Positions 14,504 through 22,410 of a DNA stretch of 64,000 nt are shown here, piece after piece. Location: positions 1-64,000 of the forward strand of contig JBBSIC010000009.1 of the NCBI GenBank assembly GCA_038232275.1. The letters are read 5' to 3'. A program made the translations under genes and the position numbers. Position 1 is the first letter of the stretch, and each line of letters opens with the position of its first letter. The notes under the pieces were generated by a model that saw only the letters and a program-made list of their open reading frames with translations, searched no databases and was not told where the DNA came from. The DNA is from DATLGB01 sp038232275 (GTDB taxonomy: Bacteria; Actinomycetota; Thermoleophilia; Solirubrobacterales; Solirubrobacteraceae).

Positions 14504-17382
14504 CAGCGGGGCCGGCCGTGGCTCTTGTTGCGGGGCTTGCGCGGCTTGGCGTCCTCACCCTCGCCGTCGCCGGTGCCCGGCGCGGGCGGACCAGCCGGGC
14601 CGCCGGCCGCGCGGGCACGCCGGCCGCCCGGGGGACGCTGCCCCGCCGAGCGCGGCGGCGCGACCACGGGCCTCGTCTCGACGCCGAGCTGGGAGACCAT
14701 CTCCTCGAACTCCTCCTGGCTGACGCCCTCCGCCGGATCGGCGGTCGTGCGCCGCCGGCGCGTGGACGGCGCGACGTCGACGGGGCCGCCGGCGGACGCC
14801 ACCGCGTACGCCGGGATCGCGCCGTGCTCGGCGAGGATCCGCGCGTGCCGCGCCCGGTAGATCGGCTCGCGCTCCTTCCAGTGCGTGAGCACCGGCGAGG
14901 CGATGAAGATCGACGAGTACGCGCCCGACGCGATGCCGACGACCAGCGCGAACGCGAAGTCCTTGAGCGTGTCGCCGCCGAACAGCAGCAGCGCGATGAC
15001 GGGCAGCAGGGTGCAGAACGACGTCGCCAGCGACCGGGTGAGGACCTCGGCCATCGAGCGGTTGACGACCTGCGAGAAGGCCGCGTTGGGCATGCGCGGC
15101 ATGTTCTCGCGGATGCGGTCGAACACGATGATCGTGTCGTAGAGCGAGAAGCCCAGGATGGTCAGCAGCGCCGCGACCGTCGACGCCGTCACCTCCCGGC
15201 CCAGCAGCGCGTAGACGCCGCCCGTTATGAGGATGTCGTGCATCAGCGCGATCAGCACGGGCACGGCGAACTTCCACTCGAAGCGCAGGGCGATGTACAT
15301 CGAGATCACGGCCAGCGAGGCGAGGATGGCCTTCAGCGCGGAGTTGGCGATGGTCTTGCCGAAGGTCGGGCCGATCGAGTCCGAGGACGACTGCTGCAGG
15401 CCGAAGCTCTGCCGCAGGGCGCTCTCGACCCTGCTGACCTGCGGCGGCTTGAGCGAGCCGGTGGAGATCTGCACCACGTTCTTGCCCAGCGCCGCGTCCT
15501 TGAGCGTCTGGACCTCGACGTTGGTGAAGCCCTGCTTCTCGACCACCGAGCGCACCTGATCGACCGTCACCGGCTGGTTGAGCGAGGCCTTGATGCGCGT
15601 GCCCGCCTCGAAGTCGATGCCGAACTTCAGGCCCTTGCCGGCGATGGCGAAGGCGCCGATCAAGAGGATCAGGCCCGACAGCGAGAAAAACCAGCGCGAG
15701 GCGCCCATGAAGTCGAAGTGCCAGCGCTCGCGCTCGCTGGTCGCGCCCGTGCCCAGCGCGGCCTTGGAGCGCAGCAGCGTGGTGCCGCGCAGGGTGAGCA
15801 GCACGGCCTGGGTGGCGAGCACCGCCGTGAGCAGCGAGACCACCGTGCCGAGGCCGAGCGTGAGCGCGAAGCCCTTGACGCCCGCCGTGGCGAGGATGAA
15901 CAGGATGAACGCGACGAGGAAGGTGACGACGTTGGCGTCGACGATCGTCGAGATGCCCTTCTTGTAGCCCTCGGCGATGGCCGCGCCCGTCGATCTGCCG
16001 CGCCGCACCTCCTCCTTGACGCGCTCGAAGATGACGATGTTCGCGTCCGCCGCGACGCCGAGGCCGAGGATCAGCCCGGCGATGCCCGGCAAGGTCAGGA
16101 CGATCGGGATCAGCTTGACGAGGGCGTAGAAGTACAGCGCGTAGACGGCGAGGGCGCCGACCGCGATCATGCCGAGCACGCGGTAGAACAGCAGCAGGAA
16201 GGCGGCGACGATCAAAAAGCCCACGACCCCGGCCTTGAGGCCCTGGTCGAGCGCCTGCTTGCCCAGCGAGGCCGAGACCTGCGAGCGCGAGATCAGCTCG
16301 AGCCGGATCGGCAGGGCGCCGATCTTGAGGAACTTCGCCAGGTCCTGCGCGGACTGCGTCGTGAAGCTGCCCGAGATCTGCGCGCCGGACTGGCCGTCGA
16401 TACCGTCCGGGTTCTCCGCGTAGTTGATGTAGGGGACCGAGATGAGCTCGTTGTCGAGCACGATCGCGAAGTGCTGGGAGGCGTCGACCGGGCGCTGGCT
16501 GGGGAGCGCGTTGTCACGCCCGCGGTTGGCGAGGTCGCGCGTGACCTGCTGGAACTCCTGCCTGCCCTTGCTCGTGAAGTCCATCGTGACGATGGCCTCG
16601 TTGGTGGTCTGGTCGAAGTTCTGCTCCGGGTTGGTGATGTCCTTGCCCGAGAGGGCGGGCAGGTCGTGCAGCACCCACCAGGCGTCGGGCTTAGGCCCGG
16701 GCGTCCCGTCCGGGTTGGTGGGCCGGTCGGCTCGGACGATCAGGATGCCGTTGGGCACGCGGATGGACTCGGCGCCCGCGGGACGCTCGCCGCCGGGCTG
16801 GTCCTGCCAGAGCTTGCTCTCGTCGGTCTCCGGGAGGCCGCCGTTGAGCGGCTTGTGCGCCTTGTCGAAGCCATAGAAGCGGGGCTCGGACGACGTCGTC
16901 GTGGTCCTGGCGTTGAACGGGGGGCACTTGGCCGCGCGCTTGACGGCGTTGTAGAAGCCCGGGATCTGCTGCGTGCCGCCGTTGACCTGGTCCGGGTTGG
17001 TCTTGCACGACTCGTCCAGGAGGGTCTTCTCCCAGTCATAGAAGTACATCTGCGCCGTGCTGCCGACCTGGTTGGCGGCCCGCTGGGCGTCCTTGACGGC
17101 CGGGAGGTCGACCTCGACCTGGTCCTTGCCCGACCGGCTGATCGACGGCTCGGCCACGCCGAGGGAGTCGACCCGCTCGCGGATGATGTCGACCGCGCGG
17201 TCCAGCGCGTCCTGCGTGATCGTCGGCTGCTGCTTGGTCGGCTTGGCCTGGTAGACGAGCGAGACGCCGCCCTGCAGGTCCAGCCCGAGCTTGGTATCGC
17301 GCGTGACGGCGACGACGACCGACCCGGCGATCAGCCCGAGGACGAGAAGCAGGACGAAGAGGTTGCGGCGGCGCTCGGACAT
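14503..17382 (-). CDS. secDF: Protein translocase subunit SecDF (fused)
   Basis: The 959-residue product joins SecD and SecF. The SecD half has the first helix at 8-26, then LGLDLQGGVSLVYQAKP, the periplasmic P1 domain, and helices with GLILGLGVAADANIVIFERV, the D-containing motif of proton-driven export. The SecF half begins near residue 555 with FDFMGASRWFFSLSGLILL, has FGIDFEAGTRI, and ends with LLTILGFSLYDTIIVFDRIR and PVLTHWKE. A proline/arginine-rich cytoplasmic tail of about 100 residues (ending NKSHGRPR) is extra. SecDF uses the proton gradient to complete protein export with SecYEG. Fusion is common in Firmicutes and less usual in actinobacteria, where secD and secF are normally separate. 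Confidence 0.94.
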   Translation of the reverse strand: MSERRRNLFVLLLVLGLIAGSVVVAVTRDTKLGLDLQGGVSLVYQAKPTKQQPTITQDALDRAVDIIRERVDSLGVAEPSISRSGKDQVEVDLPAVKDAQRAANQVGSTAQMYFYDWEKTLLDESCKTNPDQVNGGTQQIPGFYNAVKRAAKCPPFNARTTTTSSEPRFYGFDKAHKPLNGGLPETDESKLWQDQPGGERPAGAESIRVPNGILIVRADRPTNPDGTPGPKPDAWWVLHDLPALSGKDITNPEQNFDQTTNEAIVTMDFTSKGRQEFQQVTRDLANRGRDNALPSQRPVDASQHFAIVLDNELISVPYINYAENPDGIDGQSGAQISGSFTTQSAQDLAKFLKIGALPIRLELISRSQVSASLGKQALDQGLKAGVVGFLIVAAFLLLFYRVLGMIAVGALAVYALYFYALVKLIPIVLTLPGIAGLILGLGVAADANIVIFERVKEEVRRGRSTGAAIAEGYKKGISTIVDANVVTFLVAFILFILATAGVKGFALTLGLGTVVSLLTAVLATQAVLLTLRGTTLLRSKAALGTGATSERERWHFDFMGASRWFFSLSGLILLIGAFAIAGKGLKFGIDFEAGTRIKASLNQPVTVDQVRSVVEKQGFTNVEVQTLKDAALGKNVVQISTGSLKPPQVSRVESALRQSFGLQQSSSDSIGPTFGKTIANSALKAILASLAVISMYIALRFEWKFAVPVLIALMHDILITGGVYALLGREVTASTVAALLTILGFSLYDTIIVFDRIRENMPRMPNAAFSQVVNRSMAEVLTRSLATSFCTLLPVIALLLFGGDTLKDFAFALVVGIASGAYSSIFIASPVLTHWKEREPIYRARHARILAEHGAIPAYAVASAGGPVDVAPSTRRRRTTADPAEGVSQEEFEEMVSQLGVETRPVVAPPRSAGQRPPGGRRARAAGGPAGPPAPGTGDGEGEDAKPRKPRNKSHGRPR

Positions 17383-17420
17383 GCGGTGAGTCGGTCGTGC
17401 GGGAACTGCTGACGCGGAGG

Positions 17421-17876
17421 CTACTTGGGCTTCTGCGGGGTGAGGACGACGAGCAGCCCGCCATCCTCATCGTACGCGGGGAACAGGTCGGCAAGGGCCG
17501 TCGCCGGCAGGTCGCCCTCCGCGTGGACCCGCACCGGCTTGGCGAGCTGGCGCACGCCCCACTCCAGCGCGGTCGACACCGGGTCCTCCGCGGTGTCGAA
17601 CTCGAGCCCGAGGACCTCGCCGACCGGCCGCCCGATCGTCTTCTCGTCCGACAGCCCGGTCAGCTCCTTGGACCCGCGCCCGCAGGCGATGATGCGGCCC
17701 TTCTGGTCGCACGTGAAAAACGCGGCGTTGGGGGCCGGGTAGTAGTCGTCCAGCAGCTCGAAGAGAAAGCCGAAGCCGCAGTTCGCACAGCCCTTGGGCA
17801 TGTTGCGAAAGCCCGCGGTGCGCTCGGTCTCTGAGGTGCGGCGACCGCAGTTGGGACAGATGAAGAGATGCGCCAT
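17421..17876 (-). CDS. Zinc-ribbon plus PAS-like domain protein
   Basis: The 151-residue protein has an N-terminal zinc ribbon (C7/C10 and C30/C33, in FICPNCGRR and KGCANCGFG). It is followed by a PAS-like region (PNAAFFTCDQKGRIIACGR, then LTGLSDEKTIGRPVGEVLGL), the core of a small sensor fold. The rest reads DLPATALADLFPAYDEDGG and LLVVLTP. It has no kinase, cyclase or other output domain, so it may act as a stand-alone sensor or bind partners. It lies 38 bp upstream of secDF on the same strand and divergent to dipZ. Its ATG is preceded by TAGATT at 11 bp. I do not know its job. Confidence 0.75.
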   Translation of the reverse strand: MAHLFICPNCGRRTSETERTAGFRNMPKGCANCGFGFLFELLDDYYPAPNAAFFTCDQKGRIIACGRGSKELTGLSDEKTIGRPVGEVLGLEFDTAEDPVSTALEWGVRQLAKPVRVHAEGDLPATALADLFPAYDEDGGLLVVLTPQKPK

Positions 17877-17887
17877 CGCGGGGGGCC

Positions 17888-17893
17888 AATCTA
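17888..17893 (-). promoter_or_regulatory. -10 box (TAGATT) upstream of zinc-ribbon/PAS gene
   Basis: TAGATT on the minus strand ends 11 bases before ATG 17876. It probably drives the PAS gene and secDF, with a very short leader. Confidence 0.4.
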
Positions 17894-17967
17894 GGAGGCT
17901 TGGCTAAATCGCGAGTTTAGGGGCGTCCGGTAACGCTCCCGCGACGTAGAAGACCCTCGGAGACCCG

Positions 17968-19641
17968 ATGAGCGTCCTTCTCGCCGCCCTGTTCGCCCTC
18001 GTGGCAGGATTCGGCACGGCCTTCTCGCCGTGCGTGCTGCCCGTGCTGCCGCTCGCCTTGTCGGGGGCGGCGGCGGGCGGCCGCCGGCGGCCGGTCGGCA
18101 TCGCGCTCGGGCTCGCCGCCTCGTTCGCCTTCGCGACGCTCGCGCTCGCCTACGTGATCACCGCGCTGGGGCTTCCGGACGACCTGCTGCGGACGATCGC
18201 CATCGTCGTGCTGCTCGTCTTCGGCATTGGGCTCGTCGTGCCCCCGCTCGCCGCCCGGATCGAGGGCTGGCTGAGCCGCCTGGTGCCGCAGCGCGCCGCC
18301 GGCCGCGGCGGCGATGGGTTCGGCTCCGGCCTCGTGCTCGGCGCCTCGCTCGGGCTCCTCTACGTCCCGTGCGCGGGGCCGATCCTCGCCGCGGTGCTGA
18401 CGATCCAGGCCTCGCAGGACCTCGGCGCCCAGCGCATCGTCACCGGGCTCGCCTATGCGGTCGGCACGGCGATCGGCGTGCTGATCGTCCTGCTGGCGGG
18501 CCGCAAGCTGCTCGGGCGGCTGCGCGCCAACGCCGGGCGGCTGCAGCAGGCGCTCGGCGTGGTCATGGTCGCCGTCGCCGTTCTCACGCTCTCCGGGGCA
18601 GACGGACGCCTGCGCAACGCGATCGCCGACGGCCTTCCCGCCTGGCTCGTGGATCCCACCTCCGGCATCGAGCAGTCCAAGGCGGCGGCGAACGCCTTCG
18701 ACCGCAAGGCGCGGCCGTCCGGGCTGCAGGACGCCGGGCTCGCTCCCGAGCTCGTAGGCACGCAGAAGTGGTTCAACACGCCGAACGGGCGCAAGCTGAC
18801 GCTGGCCTCGCTGCGCGGGCGCGTGGTGCTGATCGACTTCTGGACCTACACGTGCATCAACTGCATCCGCACCCAGCCCTACCTGAGGGCCTGGGACGCG
18901 CGCTACCGCCCGGACGGGCTGACGATCATCGGCGTGCACTCCCCGGAGTTCGGATTCGAGAAGGACGCCGGCAACGTCGCGCGCGCCGTGCGCGAGGGCG
19001 GGCTGAAGTACCCGATCGCCCAGGACAACAACCTCACTGTCTGGACCGCCTTCCAGAACCAGTACTGGCCGGCGGAGTACCTGATCGACGCCCGCGGGCA
19101 CCTGCGCTACGCCTCCTTCGGCGAGGGCGACTACGACAAGACGGAGTCGGCCATCCAGCGCCTGCTCAAGGAGGCGGGACGCTCAGGCGCTCCCGTCAGC
19201 GCCCGCCCGGTGAAGGCGCAGGCGCCCTCGCCGGGCGTCACGACGCCCGAGACCTACCTCGGGGCCGACCGCGCCCAGGGCTTCGTGAACGGCCGGATCC
19301 GGCCCGCAACGCAAGACTTCGGGGCGCTGACCGACCGCGCCGAGCTCGGCCAGGACGCGTTCGCCTACGGCGGGACCTGGACCGTCTCCGGGCACGACGC
19401 CACCGCCGGCGCGGGCGCGCGGCTGGCGGTCCGCTTCGGAGCCCGGCGCGTCTTCTTGGTGCTCGGCTCCCCCGGCCACGCGCGCAAGGTCCAGGTCCTG
19501 CTCGACGGCAAGCTGTACAAGACGGTCACGGTCGACCACCAGGGCCTCTACACGCTGGCCGACCTGTCCGCGGTGCAGTCGCGCTACCTCGAGCTGCGCT
19601 TCGAGCGCGGCGTCACGGGCTACGCGTTCACGTTCGGGTAG
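17968..19641 (+). CDS. dipZ: DipZ-like membrane thiol oxidoreductase (CcdA + TlpA-like domains)
   Basis: The 557-residue protein begins with a CcdA/DsbD-type membrane domain of about six helices. It has the two reactive cysteines in FSPCVLPVLP (C22) and LLYVPCAGPIL. Next comes a periplasmic thioredoxin domain with the active site WTYTCINC (C296/C299), then a beta-rich C-terminal domain, as in mycobacterial DipZ (Rv2874). The membrane part carries electrons from cytoplasmic thioredoxin to extracytoplasmic disulfides. The ribosome site GGAG precedes ATG 17968 by seven bases. The stop codon lies inside the first copy of a 35-bp tandem repeat. Confidence 0.9.
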   Translation: MSVLLAALFALVAGFGTAFSPCVLPVLPLALSGAAAGGRRRPVGIALGLAASFAFATLALAYVITALGLPDDLLRTIAIVVLLVFGIGLVVPPLAARIEGWLSRLVPQRAAGRGGDGFGSGLVLGASLGLLYVPCAGPILAAVLTIQASQDLGAQRIVTGLAYAVGTAIGVLIVLLAGRKLLGRLRANAGRLQQALGVVMVAVAVLTLSGADGRLRNAIADGLPAWLVDPTSGIEQSKAAANAFDRKARPSGLQDAGLAPELVGTQKWFNTPNGRKLTLASLRGRVVLIDFWTYTCINCIRTQPYLRAWDARYRPDGLTIIGVHSPEFGFEKDAGNVARAVREGGLKYPIAQDNNLTVWTAFQNQYWPAEYLIDARGHLRYASFGEGDYDKTESAIQRLLKEAGRSGAPVSARPVKAQAPSPGVTTPETYLGADRAQGFVNGRIRPATQDFGALTDRAELGQDAFAYGGTWTVSGHDATAGAGARLAVRFGARRVFLVLGSPGHARKVQVLLDGKLYKTVTVDHQGLYTLADLSAVQSRYLELRFERGVTGYAFTFG

Positions 19642-19738
19642 GGGCGCGGGGCGGGACACGCGAGGTGCGCGGGTAGGGGCGCGGGGCGGGACACGCGAGG
19701 TGCGCGGGTAGGGGCGCGGCGGGACACGCGAGGTGCAG
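19636..19738 (+). repeat. Tandem repeat, 35-bp unit, about three copies
   Basis: Two identical 35-bp units begin at 19636 and 19671 with GGGTAGGGGCGCGGGG, and a third, two bases shorter, begins at 19706. Degenerate pieces with GGGATACGCG follow to about 19785. The first unit contains the last codons and stop of dipZ. The array lies between convergent dipZ and ruvB. Confidence 0.85.
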
Positions 19739-19855
19739 CCAGCGCGCGCGGGCGGGATACGCGAGGGGCGGCTGGGGATACGCGTCTACTGCTGGCTGGT
19801 AAGGGCGGGGGCAGTCGCCCCGCGCGCGCAGCGCACGCACACGCCGGGCGGACGC

Positions 19856-19906
19856 GCCGGTGCCCGACGGTAGGTCCGCATATGACCCTTAACGTCGGGC
19901 ACCGGC
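19856..19906. repeat. Nested inverted repeat between convergent dipZ and ruvB
   Basis: GCCGGTGCCCGAC at 19856-19868 is mirrored perfectly by GTCGGGCACCGGC at 19894-19906. Inside it, GGTC and GACC form a second stem around CGCATAT, so the 51 bases can fold into one long hairpin. There is no T-run on either side. It may act as a bidirectional transcription barrier or be a mobile REP-like element; nothing in the sequence decides between them. The stretch 19642-19972 contains no gene besides this and the tandem repeat. Confidence 0.7.
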
Positions 19907-19972
19907 CTGTGCGACCCCGACGGCCCCGTGCCTCTCCCCACCCAGCCGCGGTTCTCGCCTGAGCGGGCGCGC

Positions 19973-21016
19973 CTAGAACAGCGCCGAAGCCGAGTCCGGC
20001 TCGGGCGGCGTGAGCCCGAGATGGCGGAAGGCGTGCGGCGTCGCGACGCGGCCGCGCGGGGTGCGCTGCAAGAATCCGCGCTGGAGCAGGTAGGGCTCGT
20101 AGACGTCCTCGATCGTGTCCGGCTCCTCGGCCACGGTGACCGCGAGGGTGGACAGGCCGACGGGGCCGCCGCCGAAGTGCCCGCAGATCGCCTGCAGCAG
20201 CTCGCGATCCAGGCGGTCCAGGCCCTCGTCGTCGACGCCGAGCAACACCAGGGCGGCCGCGGCGGTGTCCGCGTCGATGGCGCCCGTGCCGCGAACCTGC
20301 GCGTAGTCGCGCACGCGCTTGAGCAGGCGGTTGGCGACCCGCGGCGTGCCGCGCGCGCGCTCGGCGATGGCGCGGGCGCCCGAGGCGTCGATGTCGACCT
20401 CCAGCACGCGGGCGGAGCGCACCACGATGCGGGCGAGCTCGCCGGGGTCGTAGTGCTCGAGGCGGTGCTGGATCCCGAAGCGATCACGCAGCGGCGTCGT
20501 CAAGAGCCCCGCGCGCGTGGTCGCGCCGATCAACGTGAAGGACGGCAGCGGCAGGGTCATCACCCGCGCGCCCGCCCCCTGCCCGACGGTGATCGGCAGC
20601 TGGCGGTCCTCCATGGCGGGATAGAAGATCTCCTCCACGGCCCGCGGGAGGCGGTGGATCTCGTCGATGAAGAAGACCGAGCGCGGCTCCAGCGAGGTCA
20701 AGAAGGCGGCGACGTCGCCCTTGCGCTCGAGCGCCGGGCCGGCCGTCATCACGAACCGCACGCCGAGCTCGGTGGCGAGGATCTGGGCGAGCGACGTCTT
20801 GCCCAGCCCGGGCGGGCCGGCGAGCAGGACGTGGTCGAGGGCTTCGCCCCGGGCCGTCGCAGCCTGCAGCGAGACCCCGAGCTGCTCGCGTAGGGCCTCC
20901 TGGCCGATGAACTCGTCGAGCCGCCGCGGGCGCAGCGTGCGGTCGAGGTCGTCGTCCACGGGGACCTTGGTCGAGTCGTGCACGACGTCGTCGATCCCTG
21001 GCGTGCGGATGCTCAC
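19973..21016 (-). CDS. ruvB: Holliday junction branch migration helicase RuvB
   Basis: The 347-residue protein has the RuvB signatures: RPRRLDEFIGQEALREQL, Walker A GPPGLGKTS, AGPALERKGD, Walker B FFIDEIHRL, sensor 1 IGATTRAGLL and the arginine-finger region PLRDRFGI. The C-terminal winged helix ends with YLLQRGFLQRTPRGRVAT. It is the AAA+ motor that drives branch migration with RuvA. The ATG overlaps the ruvA stop by 4 bp, and ruvA in turn overlaps ruvC, so the three are one translationally coupled operon. Confidence 0.96.
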   Translation of the reverse strand: MSIRTPGIDDVVHDSTKVPVDDDLDRTLRPRRLDEFIGQEALREQLGVSLQAATARGEALDHVLLAGPPGLGKTSLAQILATELGVRFVMTAGPALERKGDVAAFLTSLEPRSVFFIDEIHRLPRAVEEIFYPAMEDRQLPITVGQGAGARVMTLPLPSFTLIGATTRAGLLTTPLRDRFGIQHRLEHYDPGELARIVVRSARVLEVDIDASGARAIAERARGTPRVANRLLKRVRDYAQVRGTGAIDADTAAAALVLLGVDDEGLDRLDRELLQAICGHFGGGPVGLSTLAVTVAEEPDTIEDVYEPYLLQRGFLQRTPRGRVATPHAFRHLGLTPPEPDSASALF

Positions 21017-21597
21017 CGGCGCGCGCCCTTCAAGGCGTGGGCGATCAGGTCCTCGGGCGCGCCGTCCGGCGCGGTGGCCAGCAGCTCCTCCGCCTCCTGC
21101 ACGCTGAAGCCGAGCCCGACGAGCCCGGCGCGCGCCTCCAGGCGCGGATCGTGCAGGCGCGCGTCGGTGATCACGATCGCGTCCGGCGCCGGCAGGCCGC
21201 TGACCTTCCCGCGCAGCTCGGCGACGATGCGCTCCGCGGTGCGCTTGCCGATGCCCTGCACCGCCTGCAGCCGCGCGGTGTCACCGGCGGCGATCGAGGA
21301 GAGCAGCTCGCCGGGCGGGCCGCCCGACAGCACGGCGAGGGCGACCTTGGGACCGACGGACTGCACGCCGATCAGCAGCAGGAACAGGTCGCGCTCGGCC
21401 TCGGTGGCGAAGCCGTAGAGGTGCATGCCGTCCTCGCGCACGATCAGGTGGGTGTGCAGCGTCGCCGGGAGCCCGACGCCCGCGACCCGGCTGAGCGTCT
21501 CGGCACTGACGCCGGCGCGGTAGCCGACCCCGCCGCAGACCAGCACGACGTAGTCGCCGCAGCGCGCCGCCACCTCCCCGCTGAGCAGCGCGATCAT
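21013..21597 (-). CDS. ruvA: Holliday junction branch migration protein RuvA
   Basis: The 194-residue protein has the N-terminal OB fold (MIALLSGEVAARCGDYVVLV), HTHLIVREDGMHLYGFAT, and two helix-hairpin-helix motifs (LLIGVQSVGPKVALAVLSG and LQAVQGIGKRTAERIVAEL). A C-terminal domain III (LVGLGFSVQEAEELL) contacts RuvB. RuvA tetramers bind the four-way junction. ATG 21597 overlaps the ruvC stop and the gene end overlaps ruvB, both by 4 bp. Confidence 0.95.
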   Translation of the reverse strand: MIALLSGEVAARCGDYVVLVCGGVGYRAGVSAETLSRVAGVGLPATLHTHLIVREDGMHLYGFATEAERDLFLLLIGVQSVGPKVALAVLSGGPPGELLSSIAAGDTARLQAVQGIGKRTAERIVAELRGKVSGLPAPDAIVITDARLHDPRLEARAGLVGLGFSVQEAEELLATAPDGAPEDLIAHALKGARR

Positions 21598-22100
21598 CCG
21601 GCGACCCCGGCCATGGCGGCCCGCAGCGGCGCCGCGTTGGCGTGGCAGATGGCGACGGCGAGCGCGTCGGCGGCGTGGTCGGGCGCCGGCAGCTCGGCGA
21701 GCGCGAGCACCGACTGGACCATGCGCTGCACCTGGTCCTTGGCCGCGCGGCCCGTGCCGCAGACCGCGCCCTTGACCTGCTGCGGCGTGTAGCTCGCGCA
21801 CTCGAGCCCGGCCTGGCCGGCGGCGAGCAGCACGACGCCGCGCGCCTGGCCGACGGCGAACGCCGAGTGGGCGTTGGTGCCGAAGTAGAGGTCCTCGACG
21901 GCCAGTGCGTCGGGGCGGTGCTCGGCCAGCAGCTCGCCGATCCGGGCGTGGATCGCCGTCAGCCGCAGGGGCATCGCGGTGCCCGGTGAGGTCGCGATCA
22001 CGCCGCCGTCGAGGGCGACCAGGCGCCCGCCGACGCGCGCGACCACGCCGTAGCCGGTGTTGGCGGTGCCAGGATCGATGCCGAGGATGACCACGTCCAC
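21594..22100 (-). CDS. ruvC: Crossover junction endodeoxyribonuclease RuvC
   Basis: The 168-residue RNase H-fold nuclease starts with VVILGIDPGTANTGYGVV, which carries the first catalytic Asp. It continues with LAVEDLYFGTNAHSAFAVGQ (catalytic Glu) and QQVKGAVCGTGRAAKDQVQ, and ends near DHAADALAVAICHANA with the last acidic residues. It resolves Holliday junctions. GTG 22100 is chosen to give the normal length; GTG 22094 is an alternative, and the longer frame upstream enters a remnant of an unrelated gene. Confidence 0.93.
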   Translation of the reverse strand: MDVVILGIDPGTANTGYGVVARVGGRLVALDGGVIATSPGTAMPLRLTAIHARIGELLAEHRPDALAVEDLYFGTNAHSAFAVGQARGVVLLAAGQAGLECASYTPQQVKGAVCGTGRAAKDQVQRMVQSVLALAELPAPDHAADALAVAICHANAAPLRAAMAGVAG

Positions 22101-22214
22101 GGCGTGGATTCTCCGTGTCGGCCCGGACGCCTTCCGGCGGGCCGGCCGCAACGACTGAAGGCGCGGCGCCCCGTGGGGCGCCGCGCCGGTCGCCAGCGGG
22201 GTCCCCAAGCCGTC

Positions 22215-22332
22215 TGCGGCGCCGGCCTCCGCTGCAGGCGCCGCGGCAGCCACAGTTCCAGTCGCCCAGCAGCTGCATCGCGGCGGGCAGCATCACCGTG
22301 CGGATGACGGTCGCGTCGTCGGCCCGTACGCC
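22215..22332 (-). pseudogene. C-terminal remnant of an MMPL/RND-type transporter
   Basis: On the minus strand, bases 22332-22245 encode DDATVIRTVMLPAAMQLLGD and then WN. This is nearly the stereotyped end of MMPL-family membrane proteins (DATVIRxxLLPAxMxLLGxWNWW). Directly afterwards a missing base changes the frame; restoring it gives WLPRRLQRRP, again as in MMPL proteins. Everything upstream of this segment is missing, and the aldo/keto reductase gene begins divergently 79 bp away. The rest of 22101-22410 shows no gene. Confidence 0.6.
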
Positions 22333-22398
22333 GGGCAGGCGCCCGAGGCCGGTCGGGGCCGCCGCGTGCTGGCGGTGCTGCGGGCGCTGGGCGCTGCC

Positions 22399-22404
22399 TA
22401 GGCT
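22399..22404 (+). promoter_or_regulatory. -10 box (TAGGCT), leaderless promoter of aldo/keto reductase
   Basis: TAGGCT ends six bases before ATG 22411; no ribosome site is present. Confidence 0.5.
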
Positions 22405-22410
22405 GGCGGC

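Noticed and set aside
12120..17412. Very long plus-strand frames opposite recJ and secDF
   Set aside because: Antisense shadows of genes with clear motifs; rich in Arg/Gly/Asp runs and without domains.
22101..22253. Longer RuvC start at 22253
   Set aside because: The added residues are Ala/Pro/Arg-rich and lie in the MMPL remnant; RuvC normally starts a few residues before the GIDPG motif.
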